NCBI RefSeq assembly: GCF_007992435.1
Contig: NZ_BKAG01000001.1
Location: 248,001-312,000 of the forward strand
Length of the DNA: 64,000 bases
From: Prosthecobacter gellanilyticus
Lineage (GTDB): Bacteria; Verrucomicrobiota; Verrucomicrobiia; Verrucomicrobiales; Verrucomicrobiaceae
Direction: 5' to 3'
The number at the start of each line of letters is the position of its first letter. Positions within the stretch are counted from its first letter, which is position 1. The position numbers and the translations under genes were made by a program. This document shows positions 59,601-64,000 of this stretch, piece by piece. The notes below the pieces were generated by a model. The model was given only the letters and a program-made list of their open reading frames with translations. It ran no database searches and was not told the DNA's origin.

Positions 59601-62486
59601 ACTCAACTGCTGGCCTCTCTGACCATGCTGGAAGGCACAACGGTTAACGGTGGCAATACCGTGAACCTGGATCTCCTCGCCGGACAGATCCAGCCCTATG
59701 TGAATGAGCTGCTCGCGGAAGGCATCAACAAGATCGTGCTGCTCTCCCACCTGGGTAACCTGGCTTCGGAAAACGCGCTGGCCGCGAAGGTGGCCGGTGT
59801 CGATGTCATCGTGGCGGCTGGGTCGAACACCCGGTTAGGCGATGGTGACGATGTGGCTGCTAACTTTGCAGGTCATGCGGCCAGCTTTGCCGGCACCTAT
59901 CCAGTGCGCGCCGTGAACAAGGACGGCAAGCCGTTGCTGATCGTGAACACCGACAGTGAGTACACCTACCTCGGCCGTCTGGTGGTGGACTTCGATGTGA
60001 ATGGCGATGTCATCACCGATTCGCTGACCGAGCACGAATACGAGAGCGGTGCTTATGCCTCCACCGCGGCCAATGTGGCTGCGGCGTGGGGCGTGGCTGA
60101 AACCTCCCTCGCGACCACAGCTTTTGCCACCAGCACTAAAGGTGGTCAGGTGAAGGCAGTGACCAACGCACTGCAGGCGCAGATCGCAGCCAAGGACAAG
60201 ATCGTGTATGGCTACTCCGCAGTGTATCTGGAAGGCGCGGCTCCATGGGTGCGCAGCCAGGAATCCAATCTCGGCAACTTGACGGCGGACGCAGGTCAGC
60301 AGGCACTGCGGACCATCGTGGGAGGCAGCGTGCCGATCGTCTCCTTGCGTCACGCCGGCAGCATCACCGGCCAGATCGGCGCCGTCACGGGCAGCGGCAA
60401 CAGCGTGCAGAAGAGCGCCCCTCTGGCAAACCCGTCCCTGTCCAAAGCAGTGGGCGCCATCTCCCAGCTCGACATTGAAAACGCTCTCCGCGGCAACCAG
60501 CGTCTCATGGTGTTTGACACCACACCTGCAGGTCTGAAGGCGATCCTCGAACACGGTGTGGCGCAAGGTGTGAGCCAGGACCGTTTCCCGCAGATCGGCG
60601 GTGTGCAGTTCGCCTGGGATCCGAGCCTGGCTCCGGGATCACGCATCCTTTCCATCGCGCTGTTGAACGAAGATGGAGTCACCGTGACACCGGTTTACAA
60701 GCTGGGCGGACTGGGCACCGGCCTGATCCCCGGAGCACCGGCGCAGATCCGCGTCGTGACTCTCAACGCACTGGCAAACGGCGCGGCTGGTTACCCGATG
60801 AAAGCTCATGGCGAGAACTTCCGCTATCTTCTGGCGGATGGCACTCTCGGACCGGTGCTTGCCGACGAAGGACTGGACTTCACCGTGAGTCCGCAGCTGC
60901 CTGTCAATGGTCTCGGCGAGCAAGATGCGCTGGCGGCCTATCTGCTGCAGAAGCACGGCAGCCTGGCGCTGGCCTACCGCGCAGCGGAAGTGGCTGAGGC
61001 TTTGGACACAAGAATCCAGAACCTGAGCAAGCGTGGCGACACGGTCCCGCCGGTGACAGGTCAGGACAGTGATGGTGACGGCTTCACCGATCTGGAAGAA
61101 CTCATCCTCGGCGCCAGCCGTGACTCCGTGCTCCGCGTGGGTGACAAGGTGGATCTCAATCTGAACGTCTTTGCCTCAGGCACGCAAACGCTGAAGCTGG
61201 TCGGCAAGCTGCCTGCGGGTTTGAAGTTTGACCCTGTGACGAACCGCCTCTCGGGCATCATCAGCGGCAATGCGGCGCTGTACGACTTGCAGTTAGTCGT
61301 GATGGAAGGCACTGAGCCCGTGAAGGCCATCAATCTGCAGTTTGATGTCGAAGCCTTCCCGGTGCGTCTGCTGGCGGGTTACGAGGCGCTTCTGGAAGAT
61401 GCCAGCGGTCGTCCGCAAGGCATTGTGCGGATCAACCTGACGCGTCCGAATCTGTGGACCGGATCTCTGGACATCATCGGCCAGGCCCGCATCTCTGGCA
61501 CCGGGAGTTATGAGCTGACTCCAGGCCGCCCGCGCGCTGAACTGCGCATGACCTTCAAGGGCAAGACCCCGGCGCCGGACGTGGTCGTCAGCGTGAATGT
61601 GAGCACGGAGTCCGCCTTGCTGAGCGGCACCTACACCGCCGGTACTTCCGCAGGCAGCCTGCGCGGCTTCCGCCTGGCCAACATGGGCAGCAGCCCGCCC
61701 ACCACGCGCAAGCTGAACCTGGTGTGGGATGCGGGTGAGCAGGATGGCATCGCCTACCCAGCTGGCTTCGGCTGGGCCAAGGGCTCCGTCAGCAATGTCG
61801 GTGCCATCGCCTTCAAAGGCCAGCTCGGTGACGGACAGGCGATCACCCTGGCCGCCTACATGGGTGTCACCGGACAGTCCATCCTCTGGAACCAGCCTTA
61901 TGCGAACAAGACGGGGTCCTACTTCGGCGGTGTGATCGTGCTGCCAGATGTGGGCCAGCCGGAAACCACGGTTGAGCAGCTCCTTCCTGGCTGCACCTGG
62001 AACAAAGCGGCTGACGCAAAGGAGCTGAGCTACGATGCAGGCTTTGCCGCCCCGCTGCAGGTCACCTCGATCGTCGCCCCCCTTCCGCTGGAGGCAGTGA
62101 AGACCTCCACGGACTTGGCGACCGCGCTCGGCCTCACGGCTTCCACACTGCAGGTGGAGATTGAAGGCGCTGGTCTGAGCAACGGTCCGGAAGCTGCCTT
62201 CCTCCTGCCGACGGCTTTCGGTCTGGATTCTAAATTTGCCCTGACCCTCTCGGCACCTGCCAGCGGTTCCGCTGCGTGGACCGGTACGGTGGCCAAAGCG
62301 GACGAAGGTTTCAGCGGCACGCTGACCCTGCCCGCCACGGGCGAGATCCTTGCCGGGAAAACCGCTGTCAGTGGTGTGCTGCTCCGTGGTCTGCCGAATG
62401 GCAGCGTCGGTGCCGGCTGCATCCGTGTCCCTGTGACTGGCAAGAAGGGCCAGTTCCGAACTTCGTCCCTGCTACTTGAAAAATAA
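53694..62486 (+). CDS. Giant exported multidomain protein 2 with choice-of-anchor-I propeller and 5'-nucleotidase-like domain
   Basis: 2930 residues with a clear signal peptide (MMKLRSLPLALLSLAAPWLA, cut near SAQ). It repeats the layout of its neighbour: Ig-like, LamG-like (about 460-650), Ig-like, two lamin-tail-like domains (about 800-960 and 1100-1260). It then carries an extra segment of about 500 residues (about 1300-1790) of choice-of-anchor-I beta-propeller type, with VLTANEGE, YVTANEGDDRNDF and EPEGVVIG motifs, which the sister lacks. The metallophosphatase domain follows (LQLLHFSDAQG, SGGDSFVPGPF with Asp1837, GHHEWDLG), then the 5'-nucleotidase C-terminal domain, a DSDGDGFTD loop and the same beta-rich tail ending in GKKGQFRTSS. 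Alkaline phosphatase or nucleotidase-like action outside the cell is possible but not shown. It starts 38 bp after protein 1, so the two probably form one operon. Confidence 0.88.
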   Translation: MMKLRSLPLALLSLAAPWLASAQTTQVGTILAKQNDALNNATSVVLTRSVGSSDFVTALGGNRGDFDVTFGNAEDLNTGVMVTCVSENVRDNTAFGDTIGRFIGTSCMDISGLRYFIPVNDSPRLGEVNVNVAAGFFPYNRWLGGFARNAAGTNGGVTDQLRSSPGIVLGTQFRTLGSGVFLLNLKSLGDYTAQNGVLLVTHGKNEANYATSRANTDGTFNMFVRDNAATGAANEQDPVAFVYLPTSALNTDGLVALGRVKSNATTAVVAGPVTITKGGTGQWYIKVTGHNPDTGTLMVSPEGGGANNFDNVVTYQWDPANSRYVVESRDIVDDTALPALQNGAATEDMFSFAFFRALKAPTVTITSPVNGDAPVAPASFTVSATAADADGIVSKVEFLLNGVVVATDTEAPYELPQNALQAGTYRYIARVTDDNGMAVSSTPVQITVNIDPAAPIANSALWFDGVNDYVTLGAAPELRVAAPPANGFTLECWFRKEGEGVLAAGAGNMLPLISKGRDQAENSNVDYNYVLGLTAGGLLKAQFEAFAGTGITAGADFSATATHAPVTDNLWHHAAVTYITAQGAWAFYLDGVPAGTASSTIGALPRHDSIMPVGIGTALNSTGVPQGAFPGVIDEVRIWNYARSATDILSQRDAVVLDAGGLVGRLGLDEGRGLQTSSSAGRQTKGTLINGPVWVPGAPLTKQAPQVALTQPLAGDRFLPGTNVFLAATAAAATGSTIAKVEFFDGITKLGEAVAAPFVFDWAGAATGAHSLTAVVTDSAGLITTSEAVSIQVAVAPTLIISEVQSSQSLTAPVGTADFWELTNVGATPVSLAGYRWDDSRRSYSAAASWAAPAGATIAAGESVIFTKADPTAFRNWWGIAPTVQVFQSVGSPELDANDSITLFNNTGTAVTTLSYAQAGFNRVDGLSSLGGHAGESAGGPAFSSLVWEAASGVVHPRYTFSGTGVHGGTTAVTGTDVGSPGHGGGAIAEPTFALSLAIAPKLFSESAVNPAAIGTLIRSGDATAALEVHLFSSDVTEVSVPVTVTIPATQTSVSFDVTALNDFFVDGAQRVQVSATAPAAIPARQDLIVLDDSDLPPPDLRVTEIQSAQSSGAPAGAADYWEVTNFTTKEVSLEGFTWDDSRRDVVAAQAWKLPAGASLAAGESAVLTTADPAAFRAWWGLTSQVKVFQTTGAPSLDADDSITLYTNNGVEVFTFSYAAGAFLRPFNLASLGGHAGLSAAATNDFIALVYDPASAVGAPRYLAANAFRLGGRAAVVGADVGSPGVLNGAATVPPARTIVTRAPLQFSHVSTVALAGSEISAYDPASKRMFVTSSSGLQILAMNDPVFPAQLPIINFTQAPFSLNSTDITSVAVRNGVVAVAVPDLVKDQPGKVVFLNAADGALLSIVTVGVLPDMITFSPSGTKVLTANEGEMQNAGADTAPGSVSIIDVISGFAAPVVTTVGFTAFDVQAATLKAQGVRIFENPPGSGILRAPSLDFEPEYIAVSPDSLTAMVTLQEANAVAILDLTTKAFTSIVPLGEKDFSTLLADFSDRDNAAGTAGITNLTTGNPVFGLYMPDAIAAFQANGQTYYVTANEGDDRNDFQQESIQVGNAAYVLDPTVFPNAADLKANGKLGRLAASNSAGLRGDIDNDGDVDRILAYGGRSISILNSAGVRVYDSADLIERMAASIGGSNFDDGRSDNKGPEPEGVVIGQVEGRTYAFAGLERSHGVMVFDVTDPLHVTRAGFVAVPGDMNPEGLTFITAAQSPNGQPMIAVTNEASNTVSFFNVSRYTLQLLHFSDAQGGLISTQSAPNLAAMVDTFEDDYANTLIVSGGDSFVPGPFMSAGTAPQLSALSAVGVTAPGRPDFAIHNLIGVEASAIGHHEWDLGSTVFANAIRPEGAWTGAKFPLLALNLDFTADTELSALATNVPLNANATAVPDAATLKGRLVPVSVVVKGGQKIGLVGVTTQLLASLTMLEGTTVNGGNTVNLDLLAGQIQPYVNELLAEGINKIVLLSHLGNLASENALAAKVAGVDVIVAAGSNTRLGDGDDVAANFAGHAASFAGTYPVRAVNKDGKPLLIVNTDSEYTYLGRLVVDFDVNGDVITDSLTEHEYESGAYASTAANVAAAWGVAETSLATTAFATSTKGGQVKAVTNALQAQIAAKDKIVYGYSAVYLEGAAPWVRSQESNLGNLTADAGQQALRTIVGGSVPIVSLRHAGSITGQIGAVTGSGNSVQKSAPLANPSLSKAVGAISQLDIENALRGNQRLMVFDTTPAGLKAILEHGVAQGVSQDRFPQIGGVQFAWDPSLAPGSRILSIALLNEDGVTVTPVYKLGGLGTGLIPGAPAQIRVVTLNALANGAAGYPMKAHGENFRYLLADGTLGPVLADEGLDFTVSPQLPVNGLGEQDALAAYLLQKHGSLALAYRAAEVAEALDTRIQNLSKRGDTVPPVTGQDSDGDGFTDLEELILGASRDSVLRVGDKVDLNLNVFASGTQTLKLVGKLPAGLKFDPVTNRLSGIISGNAALYDLQLVVMEGTEPVKAINLQFDVEAFPVRLLAGYEALLEDASGRPQGIVRINLTRPNLWTGSLDIIGQARISGTGSYELTPGRPRAELRMTFKGKTPAPDVVVSVNVSTESALLSGTYTAGTSAGSLRGFRLANMGSSPPTTRKLNLVWDAGEQDGIAYPAGFGWAKGSVSNVGAIAFKGQLGDGQAITLAAYMGVTGQSILWNQPYANKTGSYFGGVIVLPDVGQPETTVEQLLPGCTWNKAADAKELSYDAGFAAPLQVTSIVAPLPLEAVKTSTDLATALGLTASTLQVEIEGAGLSNGPEAAFLLPTAFGLDSKFALTLSAPASGSAAWTGTVAKADEGFSGTLTLPATGEILAGKTAVSGVLLRGLPNGSVGAGCIRVPVTGKKGQFRTSSLLLEK

Positions 62487-62492
62487 CCCCTG

Positions 62493-64000
62493 ATGTTGAT
62501 CCCCCCCCAGACCGATTCCCACCGCAGCCACGCAAAGCCTGAAGGACTGCAGACACTCACAGGCACGGCATCCATGCGTCCGCAAGACGGGCGCCGCCTA
62601 ACAAAAAACGGGTTCACACTGGTCGTGACCCTCGTCATCCTGGCAGCGGTGACCATTCTGGTGGTGGGGCTCTTCGGCATCGTGTCACGTGAGCGGCAGA
62701 CCTCTGCCAGCTATGATGCGGTGGATCAGGCGGACCTGGCCGTGCAGGCGGGTTTGGACCGTGCCGGTGTCATGCTGAAGGGGGCGCTGGCAGATGAGCT
62801 GGGGGTCATGTTCTCCGTGCCCCTCACACCTGCGCTGGATGACAAGCAGCGTCCGCGTGAGATGCTCATGGCGGCGAATTATGATGCCACGGCCAAACTG
62901 TGGAAGTACCAGCCCCTGGCCTCAGGCGTGGCACGTCCGGTCGATGGTGCCAACCTGGAGATGCCGGCGGTGGCTTTTGAATCCAAGCCTGCCACGGACA
63001 AGATGGTGGGCCCGGCCGTGGATGCCAACGCGATCGAGGCCAGGCGGCTTCCCACACCCACTCCCTGGGCGGCGCGCGTGCCCCGCTTCTGGATGCAGAT
63101 GCGCCTGTCAGGCAAGAAAGTGGGCGGGCAGGAGGACGAAGGCGAGCAGGAGGAGGAAGAGCAGCCTGAACAAGACAAGGTCGTGGCCCGCTACAGCTTC
63201 TATGTCGAAGACCTGCAGGGAAAGCTCAACCTGGCCAACGTGGGTGTCCACGATAGCGACAAGAATCTGCCGTATCGTGAGATGGACATGACCCAGACGG
63301 TCATTCCACCTGCGGTTCCTTTTATCCCGGGCTTCAAAATTGACAAGGCCGCCCGCTGGCGTCGCAGCCCAGCCTCTGTCTGGACGCTTCTGCGCCCTGA
63401 CCTGGAGCCGCTCACCAGCAATTCCATCCCGGCTGATCTCAACACCATGCATCACCGCCTGACGGCCGTGAACTCCAAGCGTCTCGCCTTCAGCCCGGAA
63501 ATGTGGAGGGAGCTGCTGCTGGCGCCTGATCCTCTCACGGACTGGCCCGGTCTGGAGCTGGTGCGGCTGAACGGTCCTGCCGCTCGGCTGCCCAACGGCT
63601 CGCTCGCCGATGTACAGCTGCGGGCTTTGGAGGAAAACACCACCGGTTACCTCGCGCCTTATGATGAGCTGGCGCTGGTTCCTCATGGACCCGGCCTTGA
63701 GTTTGGCGGTGAACGCAAACTGAACCTCAACAAGATCCTCGTCGACACAGGTGGGGCGGCGGGCCCTGCGGACCATCAGAAGATGACCGCCGCGGTGAAT
63801 GAGATGGCCACGCACATCAACCGTCACCTGCCTAACTTTAAGTTGCGTGCGGGTGGCTATCCGCTGCCGCGCACTGCCGGCAACCGGGAGATCCGCCAAA
63901 TGGCCTATCTCAAAAACCTGGCGGCCGGCATGCTGGACTACGCTGACAAGGACGGCCTGCCCTCGGTCAACATTCCGTCGGGCGGCGCAGCCTCCCCCGG
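62493..64000 (+). CDS. Prepilin-type / GspK-like (Verru_Chthon cassette A-like) protein, 3' end outside window
   Basis: The frame is open from ATG 62493 (or 62574) to the end of the window, at least 502 codons. Positions around codon 42 show a type IV prepilin-like segment: Lys-Asn-Gly followed by FTLVVTLVILAAVTILVVG, cleavable after Gly by a prepilin peptidase. Position 5 after the cut is not Glu, as in GspK-type minor pseudopilins. Farther on VARYSFYVEDLQGKLNLANV is the beta-rich region met in GspK and Verru_Chthon cassette A proteins, where 'gKlNiN' follows. It starts 7 bp after protein 2 and is probably in the same operon, so it may serve export or assembly of the giant proteins. Confidence 0.7.
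   Translation, partial: MLIPPQTDSHRSHAKPEGLQTLTGTASMRPQDGRRLTKNGFTLVVTLVILAAVTILVVGLFGIVSRERQTSASYDAVDQADLAVQAGLDRAGVMLKGALADELGVMFSVPLTPALDDKQRPREMLMAANYDATAKLWKYQPLASGVARPVDGANLEMPAVAFESKPATDKMVGPAVDANAIEARRLPTPTPWAARVPRFWMQMRLSGKKVGGQEDEGEQEEEEQPEQDKVVARYSFYVEDLQGKLNLANVGVHDSDKNLPYREMDMTQTVIPPAVPFIPGFKIDKAARWRRSPASVWTLLRPDLEPLTSNSIPADLNTMHHRLTAVNSKRLAFSPEMWRELLLAPDPLTDWPGLELVRLNGPAARLPNGSLADVQLRALEENTTGYLAPYDELALVPHGPGLEFGGERKLNLNKILVDTGGAAGPADHQKMTAAVNEMATHINRHLPNFKLRAGGYPLPRTAGNREIRQMAYLKNLAAGMLDYADKDGLPSVNIPSGGAASP

Noticed and set aside
1..64000. tRNA or rRNA genes
   Set aside because: No cloverleaf with TTCGA-type arm or conserved rRNA stretch was noticed by eye; a tRNA scan would be decisive.

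Overview
The window reads as a piece of a verrucomicrobial chromosome, most likely a Verrucomicrobium/Prosthecobacter-type member of the Verrucomicrobiaceae. The evidence is a perfect match to the published Verrucomicrobia LexA operator (TGTTC-N4-GAACA), two giant tandem exported proteins followed by a pseudopilin-type gene, weak or absent Shine-Dalgarno sites at many genes, and GC-rich coding DNA over most of the window. The genus assignment is inference; no rRNA or tRNA gene was seen.

Region 1 (1 to about 8.4 kb) is a mobile element with visibly lower GC than the rest. A leftward operon encodes an unknown protein, a family A DNA polymerase with a degenerate exonuclease domain, a winged-helix-like protein, a small serine recombinase and a short unknown protein. 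A rightward set encodes three unknown proteins and a large serine recombinase. The two divergent sets are separated by about 480 bp holding palindromes in 20-bp register, a candidate control region or origin. Hairpins and a 12-bp direct repeat flank the large recombinase.

Region 2 (8.5 to 40.2 kb) is a stress and redox region. It contains a UvrA2-type ABC ATPase, a FAD/Rieske oxidoreductase, a flavodoxin-fold quinone reductase fused to a UbiA prenyltransferase, two YciF-like ferritin-fold proteins, DUF3008 and lysine-rich basic proteins, an isochorismatase-family hydrolase, membrane proteins (YihY, holin-like, DUF2892), an exported KatE-type catalase, an ECF sigma factor, a zinc alcohol dehydrogenase, two SDRs (one with a Tat-like signal), a lipocalin, and two large soluble hybrid histidine kinases. 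A DUF6766-like gene here is broken by three same-direction frameshifts.

Region 3 (40.4 to 45.8 kb) is an SOS mutagenesis cassette: a LexA operator, a UmuD-like S24 peptidase, and a single 1393-residue protein that joins a Y-family (DinB) polymerase to a DnaE2-type C-family polymerase. Catalytic acidic residues of both polymerases are present. The cassette lies next to a 5'-truncated, frameshifted comM remnant. This is the strongest candidate for a little-described system in the window.

Region 4 (46.2 to 64.0 kb) holds two tandem giant exported proteins of about 2470 and 2930 residues, built from LamG-like, lamin-tail-like, Ig-like and 5'-nucleotidase-type metallophosphatase modules. They are followed by the start of a prepilin-like gene that runs off the window. 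One giant protein has lost a metal-binding Asp that its neighbour keeps.
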